Assembly: GCA_025449645.1 (NCBI GenBank)
Contig: JANWIY010000085.1
Coordinates: forward strand, 1-64,000
DNA: 64,000 nt
Reading direction: 5' to 3'
DNA from: Chitinophagaceae bacterium
GTDB taxonomy: Bacteria; Bacteroidota; Bacteroidia; Chitinophagales; Chitinophagaceae
Shown: positions 29,207 through 39,234 of the stretch, in pieces
How the letters are laid out: every line of letters starts with the position of its first letter
Position numbering within the stretch: the first letter of the stretch is position 1
Made by a program: the position numbers and the translations under genes
Notes under the pieces: generated by a model
Database searches by the model: none
Told to the model about the DNA's origin: nothing
The model's input: the letters and a program-made list of their open reading frames with translations, nothing else

Positions 29207-31237
29207 ATGAAGATTGCTTTTATTTTATTTCCCGGTGTTTTTCTAATGCTTTTTTCATGTCAGCAGTCTGCGGATTCCGATAAAATGGCCAAAAACGATC
29301 CGATCGATTTCTCCGCAATGGACACTTCAGTGCGCCCCCAGAATAACTTCTTTTTATACGCCAATGGAACATGGCTGAAGAATACGAAGATCCCGGCCTC
29401 ACAATTCTCCTGGGGCAGCTTTTCGACCCTGCAGGACAGTTCAATAGTACGTTTGCATAAAATACTGGATTCCTTATCGAAACTTTCGGGTGCTGCTCCG
29501 GGATCCGTATCCCAGCAAACCGGCGATCTTTATCTCAGCGCCATGGATTCCGACGGTATAGAAAAAAAAGGCTATGACCCCGTTAAGCCTGAACTGGATG
29601 CCATTGAAAGAATAAAAAATTATAAAGATCTGATGAATCTGGTCGCAGCAGCTTATGCTGTGAACCACGCACCTTTCTTTTCATTTACAGTTGGTGCTGA
29701 CGACAGAAACAGTACAATTAATATTGCACATTTTGACCAGGGAGGACTTGGTTTGCCCAGCAGGGATTATTATTTCAAGAATGATTCGGCAACGGAAAAG
29801 ATCAGAAACGGATATGTATCTTATATCAGCAGGATCTTCACCCTGATTGGGAATCAGCCGGCAGAAGCGGTAAAAAAGGCAAACTCGGTGATGCAGCTGG
29901 AAACGGTGCTGGCAAAGGTTTCCAAGACTCCGGTAGCGCTACGTGATCCCATTGCCAATTACCATAAAGAATCGGTGAATTCAATAAACAAAACCTTTCA
30001 CGGATTTAAGGATTTCCTGGAAAAGCTCGGAGTGCCTTCGGATTCCATTTTGGTGGGGCAACCAGAGTTCTTCCAGGGGCTTTATTCCATTCTTCAGAAA
30101 ACACCTATTCAAACACTCAGAAGTTATCTGTGCTTTCACATAATGAATGACGATGCAGACTACCTCTCTCATGATTTTGTAAATGCAAAATTCAATTATA
30201 ACAGATTGCTGACCGGGCAATCACAAATGAAGGAAAGGTGGAAGAGAATGACTTCCATGGTCGACAGTCAGCTCGGCGATGCCCTCGGCCAGTTATACGT
30301 TCAAAAATATTTTCCTCCGGAATCAAAACAAAAAATTAATGAACTCGTAGATAATATTCTTTCAACTTATGCTGAAAGGTTGCAGAAGCTCAGCTGGATG
30401 AGTGATTCCACCAGGCAAAAAGCCGTGCAGAAATTGCATGCCATCGTTAAAAAAGTTGGTTATCCTGATAAGTGGAAAGACTATTCTTCAATCCATATTA
30501 CCCGGGATAACATCATTGCTAACCTTAAAGGAACCGCCAACTACAGCTACAAAAGAGATATCAATAAGATCGGTAAACCGGTTGACCGTTCGGAATGGGA
30601 TATGACACCGCCCACGATCAATGCATATTACGAACCGACACAGAACAATATTAATTTTCCAGCTGGTATTCTTCAGCCTCCGTTCTATTTTGTTTCAGGC
30701 GATGACGCCGTAAATTACGGCGGTATCGGTATGGCGATCGGCCACGAAATAACCCATGGATTTGATGATCAGGGCCGTCAATATGATGCCGATGGAAATC
30801 TGAAAGAATGGTGGACCCCGGAAGATGCAAAAAGATTCAAACAAAGGGCACAAAAAATCATTGATCAATACAGCGGCTACATTGCTGTGGACACTTTACA
30901 CCTCAATGGCGAACTTACCGAAGGAGAGAATATTGCAGACAACGGTGGTACCGCCATCGCTTACGCAGCTTTCAAAAAAACTGCCCAGGGAAGCGGAGAT
31001 GAAAAAATAAACGGATTTACACCGGATCAACGATTTTTCCTTTCGCTCGCCCAGATATGGAGGATAAAGGTCCGTCCGGAACGGGAGAGAACCCTTGCCC
31101 TTACCAACCCACATTCTTCCCCCAAGTGGAGAGTAAACGGTCCTGCTTCCAATACGCCGGCTTTTTATGACGCATTTCATGTAGAACCCTCCGATTCCAT
31201 GTACAGGCCGGATAGTCTGCGCGTGAAAATCTGGTGA
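29207..31237 (+). CDS. M13 (neprilysin/PepO) family metallopeptidase lipoprotein
   Basis: Lipobox LMLFSCQQS, NINFPAGILQPPFY, IGHEITHGFDDQGRQYD, GELTEGENIADNGG. Confidence 0.95.
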   Translation: MKIAFILFPGVFLMLFSCQQSADSDKMAKNDPIDFSAMDTSVRPQNNFFLYANGTWLKNTKIPASQFSWGSFSTLQDSSIVRLHKILDSLSKLSGAAPGSVSQQTGDLYLSAMDSDGIEKKGYDPVKPELDAIERIKNYKDLMNLVAAAYAVNHAPFFSFTVGADDRNSTINIAHFDQGGLGLPSRDYYFKNDSATEKIRNGYVSYISRIFTLIGNQPAEAVKKANSVMQLETVLAKVSKTPVALRDPIANYHKESVNSINKTFHGFKDFLEKLGVPSDSILVGQPEFFQGLYSILQKTPIQTLRSYLCFHIMNDDADYLSHDFVNAKFNYNRLLTGQSQMKERWKRMTSMVDSQLGDALGQLYVQKYFPPESKQKINELVDNILSTYAERLQKLSWMSDSTRQKAVQKLHAIVKKVGYPDKWKDYSSIHITRDNIIANLKGTANYSYKRDINKIGKPVDRSEWDMTPPTINAYYEPTQNNINFPAGILQPPFYFVSGDDAVNYGGIGMAIGHEITHGFDDQGRQYDADGNLKEWWTPEDAKRFKQRAQKIIDQYSGYIAVDTLHLNGELTEGENIADNGGTAIAYAAFKKTAQGSGDEKINGFTPDQRFFLSLAQIWRIKVRPERERTLALTNPHSSPKWRVNGPASNTPAFYDAFHVEPSDSMYRPDSLRVKIW

Positions 31238-31283
31238 ACCAGCAGGCCGTTTCTCCCTTTGGTCATCATAGCTTGATCTGCTT

Positions 31284-31308
31284 AAAACCTTTGCCCAGCA
31301 AGGGTTTT
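31284..31308 (+). terminator. Hairpin AAAACCTTTGC-CCA-GCAAGGGTTTT
   Basis: 11-bp stem with one G:T-type mismatch after M13 gene. Confidence 0.55.
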
Positions 31309-31382
31309 AACATTTTGATAAGGGGGTTTGCCATGATGAAACAGCATACAATTTGGTTTCATTCCCGACATAAGCAGGTTTA

Positions 31383-31390
31383 CTTTTGTA
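31383..31390 (+). promoter_or_regulatory. -7-like element TACTTTTG
   Basis: TAnnTTTG match about 87 bp before ATG 31478; implies a long leader if used. Confidence 0.35.
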
Positions 31391-31477
31391 CCCACTGAAG
31401 CCATACAGGTGCTAACCCAGCTTGCCAGAAAATTTATTCTAACTATTTTATTTCAGTTCTAATTAAATCGTAACATT

Positions 31478-31900
31478 ATGAAACCAGTATTCTCAAAGTT
31501 TAATTTAAAGAAATCCGCACCGGTACTCGCGGCAGCACTTTTGCTTTCCCTTGGATCTGCATCTGTGCATGCATCACCGATCATTGAAAAAATAGTCAGT
31601 CCTGTTGACCAGGAAGTGTCTGTGAATTATGTTGGTGTTACAGAAAACAATTTCGTATTTCATCTGAATTTCGATAATAAATCAGGTGAAAAATTCTGGC
31701 TGATCGTAAAGAATGATGCCGGTGAAATTGTTTATCAGCAGGCATACAAGGATGCTCATTTTTCCAAAACCATTCGTTTGCCAAAGGAAGAAGGTGAAAT
31801 TCATCCGACTTTCGTTATCCGTACAGCAAATGAACAGGTTGAACGCAGATTTGTGGTCAACCGCAAGATTTCCGAAAATGTAATTGTGACCCAATTATAA
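31478..31900 (+). CDS. Secreted hypothetical protein, 140 aa
   Basis: Signal peptide MKPVFSKFNLKKSAPVLAAALLLSLGSASVHA, own terminator downstream. Confidence 0.8.
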   Translation: MKPVFSKFNLKKSAPVLAAALLLSLGSASVHASPIIEKIVSPVDQEVSVNYVGVTENNFVFHLNFDNKSGEKFWLIVKNDAGEIVYQQAYKDAHFSKTIRLPKEEGEIHPTFVIRTANEQVERRFVVNRKISENVIVTQL

Positions 31901-31914
31901 TACCCTCTTGAGTA

Positions 31915-31951
31915 GAAAAAAGGCCTGCAAAATTTTGCAGGCCTTTTTTTG
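31915..31951 (+). terminator. Strong intrinsic terminator
   Basis: aaaaaaggcctgcaaaattttgcaggcctttttttg. Confidence 0.92.
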
Positions 31952-31984
31952 CATCCATTCCTTTACTGGTTATGACCGCCACGA

Positions 31985-33271
31985 TTAATTGTCCACATCA
32001 CGAATGGAAGGCCGGGTATCTTCCGGATCCCTGTGTTCATAGATTAATTTAAATGCTTTCAGGTCAGGCAGGAATTTCCTCTCCCGAAGCAGGTCATATT
32101 GGTAGATTATTTGTCCCAACTGGTATAGAAAAGGAAAGCCAACCGTGTCATATTCATATTTGTCATCGTTCAGGATCTCATCTTCGTTGGTATACACAGT
32201 TGCAGTGATCATAAATTCGATCCGGTTTTTGAAGTCTGCAACGTAGGAAACATCAGTTAAACAGCCATACGCCCATCCGGCTTTATTGAAAATGCGCACT
32301 GCAGGCCTGCGTTGCTGCCGGTAAAAAAATTTTACATAACTGTCGTAGAAAATACTGGTATCATATTTCGGATATGGGGTCTCCGATGGATATTGTGACA
32401 AATACCGGTACAGGAATATATAGTCATCAGGCTTCAGCCGGAACCTTTGTTTCTCGGGCACGGACATTGGGAAGAGAACGGATTGTAATAATTGCTGTAA
32501 ATCTTCCAATGGGATATTGTTATGCCTGGTGAAATTCATGGGCTCATGCACCAGACTGTCTTTGCCGTTGATATACCCCCTTCCAAGCATAACCTTCCGG
32601 GAAAAATCGAAAGAATCCCGGTTATAAGCAGGCGGCTGAATGAATATTGATTTGCCAGTCGAATTCAGAAACCTGATCAGGTTGGTATGGCGGTTCTCTT
32701 CTTCATTCATTGGCATAAACTGCCTGACGATGCGGATTTGCGGATATCCTTTATCATGCAGGTTGCGGTTGATCTCCTGCTGCCCAACAAATTCATACAT
32801 CCGGTTGTAAGCGTCATTGTCGCTGATCAGAAATGCTTTCCTGATAAACTGGGCGATAGAAGGCATGCCACTGGCCGAAGTGCTGTCTTTATAAAGGGCT
32901 TTTTGCCCGGAATAGCTGCTGTCGTATTGAATGGTCGTAAACTTATCAACTCCCGCAGCATGCATGCGGTTGAGTTTTTCAAGAGAAAGAAGCGCCAGCG
33001 GCAATTTCACTGTGGAAGCGGGATAATAATAAAGGCTGTCCCCTGTGTTAAAATAGAAATTCTTAAAGGAAGGTTTGTTTTTTGAGTCCCGGTCTATTCG
33101 CGTATAAATAATTTGAACGCGGTATTTGCTTTTCTGAATTAATACCTGATGAAAGAGGGAATCTCCTCCTGATTCAAGTATCTTTTGTAAGAATGCATCC
33201 GTCCTCATTTGGGCCGAAACCTGCGTTTGCAATAACAACGCGAATAACAGCGGCAGTGGGAGTACTTTCAT
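31985..33271 (-). CDS. Serine hydrolase, class A beta-lactamase-like fold, secreted
   Basis: Signal peptide MKVLPLPLLFALLLQTQVSAQ; YYPASTVKLPLALLSL (SxxK), later SDNDAYNRMYEFVG; start corrected from 33355. Confidence 0.8.
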   Translation of the reverse strand: MKVLPLPLLFALLLQTQVSAQMRTDAFLQKILESGGDSLFHQVLIQKSKYRVQIIYTRIDRDSKNKPSFKNFYFNTGDSLYYYPASTVKLPLALLSLEKLNRMHAAGVDKFTTIQYDSSYSGQKALYKDSTSASGMPSIAQFIRKAFLISDNDAYNRMYEFVGQQEINRNLHDKGYPQIRIVRQFMPMNEEENRHTNLIRFLNSTGKSIFIQPPAYNRDSFDFSRKVMLGRGYINGKDSLVHEPMNFTRHNNIPLEDLQQLLQSVLFPMSVPEKQRFRLKPDDYIFLYRYLSQYPSETPYPKYDTSIFYDSYVKFFYRQQRRPAVRIFNKAGWAYGCLTDVSYVADFKNRIEFMITATVYTNEDEILNDDKYEYDTVGFPFLYQLGQIIYQYDLLRERKFLPDLKAFKLIYEHRDPEDTRPSIRDVDN

Positions 33272-33317
33272 GCAGACGAATGTACAAAAAGAACATCCGA
33301 TGCCTGAAGACGGGAGT

Positions 33318-33488
33318 TCAGGATTTCCCTGCTCCCCGGGTAACCAGCCAGACAATAACTCCTATTACCAGCAACACCAGGATCACACCTACCCAAACAC
33401 CTGCTTTAAAAATGGCCCCTGCCACTTCGCAGCCATCAAGCAGAAACATGGCGAGTATCAGGTACAAAAGCGCTATGATCTTTTTCAT
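33318..33488 (-). CDS. Small lipoprotein/membrane protein, ~56 aa
   Basis: MKKIIALLYLILAMFLLDGCEVAGAIFKAGVWVGVILVLLVIGVIVWLVTRGAGKS: lipobox-like Cys and TM helix. Confidence 0.65.
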   Translation of the reverse strand: MKKIIALLYLILAMFLLDGCEVAGAIFKAGVWVGVILVLLVIGVIVWLVTRGAGKS

Positions 33489-33621
33489 TTGTTGATCGTT
33501 TAGAGACAAAATATTGAAAAATCATGCCAGATGGTGGGTTTGAACCGGGGACCGGGGTTTTACAAAAAAAGATGCAGTTGATGAAGGGAATAAAGTAGAT
33601 TTGGGGTCTTATATTCAGATC

Positions 33622-33906
33622 ATGAAACTTTTTGTTGCAGGCCTACCCTATGATTTTGATGACACCGATTTAAAAGAAATGTTTGAACTCTACGGTGAAG
33701 TAAGCTCAGCCAAAGTGGCTATTGACCGGGAAACCAGGAAAAGCAGGGGATTTGGCTTCCTGGAAATGACCGTTGCCCTGGAAGCCAAAGAAGCTATTGA
33801 CGCGCTTCACGGTGCACGCCTTCGGGGAGGAAAAGAACTGGTTGTTCGTGAGGCGGAAGAAAAGCCGCGCGACAGCAACAGCGGAGGCTATCGGCCCAGA
33901 AGGTGA
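33622..33906 (+). CDS. RNA-binding protein with single RRM domain
   Basis: RNP2 LFVAGLPY and RNP1 RGFGFLEM; basic/Gly-rich tail SGGYRPRR. Confidence 0.93.
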   Translation: MKLFVAGLPYDFDDTDLKEMFELYGEVSSAKVAIDRETRKSRGFGFLEMTVALEAKEAIDALHGARLRGGKELVVREAEEKPRDSNSGGYRPRR

Positions 33907-33919
33907 GTATGCGAAATTC

Positions 33920-34258
33920 TTATAAAGAGAATACATTTTCCATCAGTCGCCATTTTACTCCTTTCTCCGTTCCTGGTAATACCTGCTGGTAGGTTTCCAT
34001 CACATGTTCCCATTCCTGCACTTTGGCATTGCGCAGGTCATCCGCATTCTTTTTCTCAAATGAAAAATCCGGATCCGTTTCGATGATCATGAAAAGCCGG
34101 TTCGCGCAGTGATAAATTTCCATATGCTGAATGCCTGAATCCCGGATACTTTTAATGATCTCAGGCCATACTTTGCGGTGATGGGCCTTGTAGGCTTCAA
34201 TCAAGGCAGGATCGTCCTTCAGATCCAGCGCCAGACAATATCTGTTTTTGGCTGCCAT
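33920..34258 (-). CDS. L-rhamnose mutarotase family protein
   Basis: RYCLALDLKDDPALIEAYKAHHRKVWPEIIKSIRDSGIQHMEIYHCANRLFMIIE...MENVFSL. Confidence 0.88.
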   Translation of the reverse strand: MAAKNRYCLALDLKDDPALIEAYKAHHRKVWPEIIKSIRDSGIQHMEIYHCANRLFMIIETDPDFSFEKKNADDLRNAKVQEWEHVMETYQQVLPGTEKGVKWRLMENVFSL

Positions 34259-34262
34259 GCAA

Positions 34263-35120
34263 TTATTTTGGAGAGTAAGCAATTACCTCCTGCCGGGCAG
34301 TGCCCAGGCCGTCAATACCGAGTTCAACCAAATCCCCGGGCTTAAGATAAGTGGGCGGCTTCATACCAAGTCCCACACCCGCGGGTGTTCCGGTCGAGAT
34401 GATATCTCCGGGAAGGAGGGTCATAAAATGACTGATATACGAAATTAAGAACGGGATCTTAAAAATGAGATTGGCAGTGGTGCCATCCTGCATCCGCTTC
34501 CCATTAACTTTTAGCCAAAGCTTTAGTTTATTTACGTCCGGGATCTCATCGGGTGTAACCAGCCAGGGACCTAGCGGAGCAAAGCTGTCACAGCCCTTGC
34601 CTTTATCCCAGGTGCCACTTCTCTCTATTTGAAATTCCCTTTCGCTAATGTCGTTATGCAGGCAATAACCGGCTATATGATCCGCAGCATTATCTTCCTC
34701 AACATAAGAAGCTTTCTTACCAATGACTACAGCAAGTTCTACTTCCCAATCCGTTTTTTTGGAATTTTTCGGTATGATTATTTTGTCGAAAGGCCCGCAC
34801 AGTGCCGTGGTTGATTTCAGGAAGATCACGGGCTCCGGCGGGGGTTCGGCCTTGGTTTCCCTGGCATGATCAGCATAGTTAAGACCTATGCATACGATCT
34901 TGGATGGCCGAGCAACCGGTGCAGTAAGAGGCGTTTGATCATCCAGTTTTTTGAGTTTATCCCGTTTCTTATGAATGAAGGATTTCAACCGCAACAAACC
35001 GTCGCCTGCAAAAAAGATTTCATCATAATCCTCAGTCCAATCTTTCAGTCTGTACAATGCACCATCGATAACAACTCCCGGTAATACCTTCCTGCCTTTT
35101 AACCACCTGATCAATTTCAT
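34263..35120 (-). CDS. Fumarylacetoacetate hydrolase family protein (2,4-didehydro-3-deoxy-L-rhamnonate/fuconate hydrolase-like)
   Basis: KIVCIGLNYADHARE, WEVELAVVIGKKA, GYCLHNDISERE, GDIISTGTPAGVGLG. Confidence 0.9.
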   Translation of the reverse strand: MKLIRWLKGRKVLPGVVIDGALYRLKDWTEDYDEIFFAGDGLLRLKSFIHKKRDKLKKLDDQTPLTAPVARPSKIVCIGLNYADHARETKAEPPPEPVIFLKSTTALCGPFDKIIIPKNSKKTDWEVELAVVIGKKASYVEEDNAADHIAGYCLHNDISEREFQIERSGTWDKGKGCDSFAPLGPWLVTPDEIPDVNKLKLWLKVNGKRMQDGTTANLIFKIPFLISYISHFMTLLPGDIISTGTPAGVGLGMKPPTYLKPGDLVELGIDGLGTARQEVIAYSPK

Positions 35121-35138
35121 ATAATGGTTTAAATAGAT

Positions 35139-35969
35139 TTACAAACCATAAAAAGTCATTGCATTGCCACCGAATAATTTTTCCTGTTCCAAAATGGAAA
35201 ATGAAGAAAAGTAATCCTCCATTATTTCTATTACTTCTCCATAAGATGCGGCCGGTAAGCACGCGGGCCAGTCGGATCCGAACACGATACGGTCAACACC
35301 GAAAGATTCAACTACTGCATCAATGTAGGGCCAGAAGATTTCTTTGCTCCAGTTATTCCAATGGGATTCGGTTACCATGCCCGACAATTTGCAATATACA
35401 TTATCCATGCGGGAGATATTGTATAGTTGCCGCTTCCAGAAAGCAATTTCCTTTTCCCTGATCGCCGGTTTGGCCAGGTGATCAATGATGAACGGCTGGT
35501 TGGGAAATGACTTCACCAGCCCGGCGGCATGCGGCAACTGATCGGAATAAATGAGCAGGTCATAGGTATAGTCAAATTTGCAAAGCGCGGTGATCCCTCT
35601 TTTGAAATCAGGCCGGAGCATAAAAGTACGATCTGCTTCATTTTGCAGAATATGCCGGAATCCGCAGATCTTGGGGGAATGCTGGTATACGGCCAGGCGC
35701 TCAGAAAGGTTTGCGGCAGTAAGATCAACCCAGCCGACGATCCCTTTGATGAAGGAATTTTCAGAAGCCAGCCTTAAAAAAAAATCATTTTCTTTTTCCG
35801 ACTGGTTTACCTGTATCAGCACACAGCTGTCCATCGCATGTGTTTCGAGCAGCGGCTGAATATCGGCAGGAAGAAAATCTCTCTTCAAAACAGCCATCTC
35901 ATCCGTGATCCAGGAATTTTGTACGGGATTATATTCCCAGAAGTGCACATGGGCATCGATTCTCTGCAT
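35139..35969 (-). CDS. Amidohydrolase family 2 protein (L-fucono/rhamnono-lactonase-like)
   Basis: RIDAHVHFWEY, PFIIDHLAKP, YCKLSGMVTE, DRIVFGSDWPAC. Confidence 0.9.
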   Translation of the reverse strand: MQRIDAHVHFWEYNPVQNSWITDEMAVLKRDFLPADIQPLLETHAMDSCVLIQVNQSEKENDFFLRLASENSFIKGIVGWVDLTAANLSERLAVYQHSPKICGFRHILQNEADRTFMLRPDFKRGITALCKFDYTYDLLIYSDQLPHAAGLVKSFPNQPFIIDHLAKPAIREKEIAFWKRQLYNISRMDNVYCKLSGMVTESHWNNWSKEIFWPYIDAVVESFGVDRIVFGSDWPACLPAASYGEVIEIMEDYFSSFSILEQEKLFGGNAMTFYGL

Positions 35970-36146
35970 AAGAATTCACTTGAGCCTATCCAATATCCAT
36001 TCGTGAAGTTAGCGAATTCCGTTACTTCTAACCTGAAAGCCCAGGGTAATTGGAGCAAAGAACAAACCCTGGATGCGTAAGTGAAATTTTCGTTATTTTG
36101 ACAGCCGCAATATGCCTTATTGATTTCAATTCATAGCCAGGACCCG

Positions 36147-37040
36147 ATGCGCAATATCTTCATTATACTCATTTGTTTTTTCAGTTTGCCTCCAATCCAT
36201 CATGATGATGGTACAGGCAAGAAAAAACCAATGAATATAACCGCTTCTCATACGCTTAATGGAAAATCGGATTTGGTGAAGAGGGGCCTGGCAGGCAGGG
36301 GGAAAATAGTCGTTCTGGATTATTATTTTAATAATGAATATAAAAAAGATGCCGGAGGCCGTATGATCCGGTATCATTATACATGGGAGGATCAGGCAAA
36401 CAGCGGATTTTCAGGGTTCGGTAATATTTTCCGCCAGTCAGGTGCCACCACTGAATCGCTCACAACTGAACCCACGCGGTCCTCCCTGCAGCACGCCGAC
36501 GTCTATATTATCGTGGATCCGGATACGGAAAAGGAAACGGCGAGTCCTCATTTTGTTTCCAGTAAAGATGCTGATGTGATTTACGACTGGGTAAAATCCG
36601 GCGGCGTATTGTTATTGATGGGTAACGATTCCGCTAATGCAGAATTTCTTCATTTTAACCAGCTGGCCGGACGATTTGGCATTCATTTTAATGAAGACTG
36701 CCGGAATCGGGTAACCGAAAATCGTGTTGAAATGGGCGCATTTTACCTCGGTGATCACGATGTCATTTTCCGGAGAACAAGAAAAATCTTTATTAAAGAA
36801 ATGAGTACGCTCCATATTCAGAAGCCGGCGACTGCTTATTTCAGGCAGGGAGGAGACATCATTATGGCCGTTTCCAGGGTCGGTAAAGGAACCGTTTTTG
36901 CAGTAGGCGATCCCTGGTTTTACAATGAATATTTGGGTAGGGAAAATCTAACGCCTGAATTTGAGAATGACCGTGCTGCAAGGGATCTGGCCGAATGGCT
37001 GTTACATCAATCGAAAAAACACAGCCATAATGAGAGATAA
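36147..37040 (+). CDS. Secreted DUF4350-like (GATase1-like fold) protein
   Basis: Signal peptide MRNIFIILICFFSLPPIHH; KIVVLDYYFNNE...DVIYDWVKSGGVLLLMGNDSANAEFLHFNQLAGRFGIHF...GKGTVFAVGDPWFYNEY. Confidence 0.65.
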   Translation: MRNIFIILICFFSLPPIHHDDGTGKKKPMNITASHTLNGKSDLVKRGLAGRGKIVVLDYYFNNEYKKDAGGRMIRYHYTWEDQANSGFSGFGNIFRQSGATTESLTTEPTRSSLQHADVYIIVDPDTEKETASPHFVSSKDADVIYDWVKSGGVLLLMGNDSANAEFLHFNQLAGRFGIHFNEDCRNRVTENRVEMGAFYLGDHDVIFRRTRKIFIKEMSTLHIQKPATAYFRQGGDIIMAVSRVGKGTVFAVGDPWFYNEYLGRENLTPEFENDRAARDLAEWLLHQSKKHSHNER

Positions 37041-37054
37041 CGGAAATAAATGCC

Positions 37055-38575
37055 ATGAGATTATCAATAAAAAATTTGGAAAGGATCAGGAATTCCGGCA
37101 TTCCGGATATCCCTTTGAATCGGATTTTTGAACTCCCGGAAAAAGTATTGCAATTTGGAACCGGTGTTTTATTGCGGGCACTCCCGGATTATTTCATAGA
37201 TAAGGCAAATAAACTGGGGATTTTTAATGGGCGTGTGGTCATAGTAAAATCAACAAGCCAGGGCGACAGCAGCGCATTCCCGAAGCAGGATAATTTGTAT
37301 ACGCTATGCATAAAGGGCGTGGAGAAAGATGAAACGATTAACGAGATGGTCATCAATGCCTCCATCAGTCGCGTTTTGACGGCCCCGCATCAGTGGAATG
37401 AGGTGCTGGCATGTGCAGCGAATCCGGAATTGCAGATTATTATTTCCAATACCACGGAAGCCGGACTTGTTCTGGTTGAAGACGATCCGCTCGCGGCTGT
37501 TCCGCACTCTTTTCCCGGAAAGTTGCTGGCATTCCTGCAGGAAAGGTATCGTTGCTTTAATGCAAGCTCCGAAGCCGGAATGGTCATCATTCCCACTGAA
37601 CTCATACCGGATAATGGCCAACTACTGAGAGAAATTCTGGTCACAAAAAGCAAAAACCTCGACCTGGATAATAATTTTATCCACTGGCTGGAAACCGCAA
37701 ATACATTTTGCAATTCGCTTGTGGATTGCATTGTTCCTGGGAGCCTGCCGGAAGCCGAGAAAAAAGACCTGAGCAGCAAACTTGGTTACACTGACGACCT
37801 GATGATCATGTCGGAAGTCTACCGGCTATGGGCCATAGAAACTGCATCGGAAGATGTGAGGGAAATATTATCATTCGCCGAAGCAGATAAACGGATTATT
37901 ATTAGCGGGGATATCAGTAAGTTCCGCGAGCTCAAACTGAGACTGCTAAATGGCTCACATACTTTTTGCTGCGGACTGGCCGTTTGGGCGGGTTTTCAGT
38001 TTGTAAAACAGGCGATGGAAAATAAGGGCTTTGCCGAATTTGATACAGCCCTCCTGCTGGAGGAAATTATACCTTCCATTCAATCCGATACAATCAAAGC
38101 AAATGAAGCCCGTGCGTTCGCTATGGCCGTGATGGACCGGTTCCGGAACCCATATATGCAGCACCGCTGGCTGAGCATTTGCCTGCAGTATACCTCCAAA
38201 ATGAAAACAAGAAATGTTCAAACCATTCAAAAGCATTACGAAAAAAAAGACAGCCCTCCCCGGTTAATGGCCGCGGGATTCGCAGCCTGGCTTTTGTTTA
38301 TGAGATCGGAAAAAAAGGGTGAAAACAGATTTGCAGGCAATCTGCACGGAACCGAGTATATACTTCAGGATGACTTTGCTGAAAAATACAGTGCTCTTTG
38401 GGCCCGGGCGGGAAGCAATATACAATTACTTGTAAATACCGTTCTGGAAGATAGCAGCTTCTGGGGAATCAACCTGGCGGCCTTGCCGGGTTTTGCAGAA
38501 TCTGTCATTTCCAGCCTGAAACTCTTCATGGAATCTGACCCGCCTGCTTTCTTTAAAAAGATAACTTCTTCGTAG
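37055..38575 (+). CDS. uxaB: Tagaturonate reductase (altronate oxidoreductase family)
   Basis: QFGTGVLLRALPDYFIDKANK, SNTTEAGL, LKLRLLNGSHTFCCGLAVWAGFQFVKQAM. Confidence 0.88.
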   Translation: MRLSIKNLERIRNSGIPDIPLNRIFELPEKVLQFGTGVLLRALPDYFIDKANKLGIFNGRVVIVKSTSQGDSSAFPKQDNLYTLCIKGVEKDETINEMVINASISRVLTAPHQWNEVLACAANPELQIIISNTTEAGLVLVEDDPLAAVPHSFPGKLLAFLQERYRCFNASSEAGMVIIPTELIPDNGQLLREILVTKSKNLDLDNNFIHWLETANTFCNSLVDCIVPGSLPEAEKKDLSSKLGYTDDLMIMSEVYRLWAIETASEDVREILSFAEADKRIIISGDISKFRELKLRLLNGSHTFCCGLAVWAGFQFVKQAMENKGFAEFDTALLLEEIIPSIQSDTIKANEARAFAMAVMDRFRNPYMQHRWLSICLQYTSKMKTRNVQTIQKHYEKKDSPPRLMAAGFAAWLLFMRSEKKGENRFAGNLHGTEYILQDDFAEKYSALWARAGSNIQLLVNTVLEDSSFWGINLAALPGFAESVISSLKLFMESDPPAFFKKITSS

Positions 38576-38679
38576 GTATCAGGGAATATGATTGAGACAC
38601 GAAATAAAAAGGGTCGCCGGGCAACGCTTTTTCCCCAAACAGCATTCCTATCTTTAGAAGGATCAATACCAAAAGATTA

Positions 38680-39234
38680 ATGGAAATAGCCGACCTGGTC
38701 AGAGAGGCAAAACAAGGCAGTGCCGCAGCGCAGAAGCTTTTATTTGACCTGTTGGCAGACAGAATGTTTATGGTATGCCGCCGCTATGTGAAGATCAGGG
38801 AGAATGCCGAGGAAATATTGCTGGATGGTTTTTACAAGCTATTCAAAGGCCTGAATAATTTTCATTATGAAGGAGACGGAGCATTTTACGCCTGGTCGAA
38901 AAAAATCATGGTCAATGAATGCCTGATGTTCCTCCGAAAAAAGAACGCATTCACCCTGATCACGGAATCCGCGGCAGAAGAGATTCCCCTGAACGAAGAA
39001 GTGCTCGATCAACTATCTGCTTCAGAAATTTTTTCCCTGATTGTGCAGCTTCCGGTAGGCTACAGAACAGTTTTCAATCTTTACGTGATTGAAGGAATGA
39101 ATCACAGGGAAGTGGCCTCCTTGCTGAATATTTCGGAAGGGACTTCCAAATCGCAGCTGAGTAAGGCCAGATCCCTTTTACAAAAAATGTTACTCCAAAA
39201 TGGAACCGATTATGCCAGAAGAAAAACACGCTGA
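38680..39234 (+). CDS. ECF-type RNA polymerase sigma factor
   Basis: sigma2-like N-terminus and sigma4 IVQLPVGYRTVFNLYVIEGMNHREVASLLNISEGTSKSQLSKARSLLQ. Confidence 0.92.
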   Translation: MEIADLVREAKQGSAAAQKLLFDLLADRMFMVCRRYVKIRENAEEILLDGFYKLFKGLNNFHYEGDGAFYAWSKKIMVNECLMFLRKKNAFTLITESAAEEIPLNEEVLDQLSASEIFSLIVQLPVGYRTVFNLYVIEGMNHREVASLLNISEGTSKSQLSKARSLLQKMLLQNGTDYARRKTR

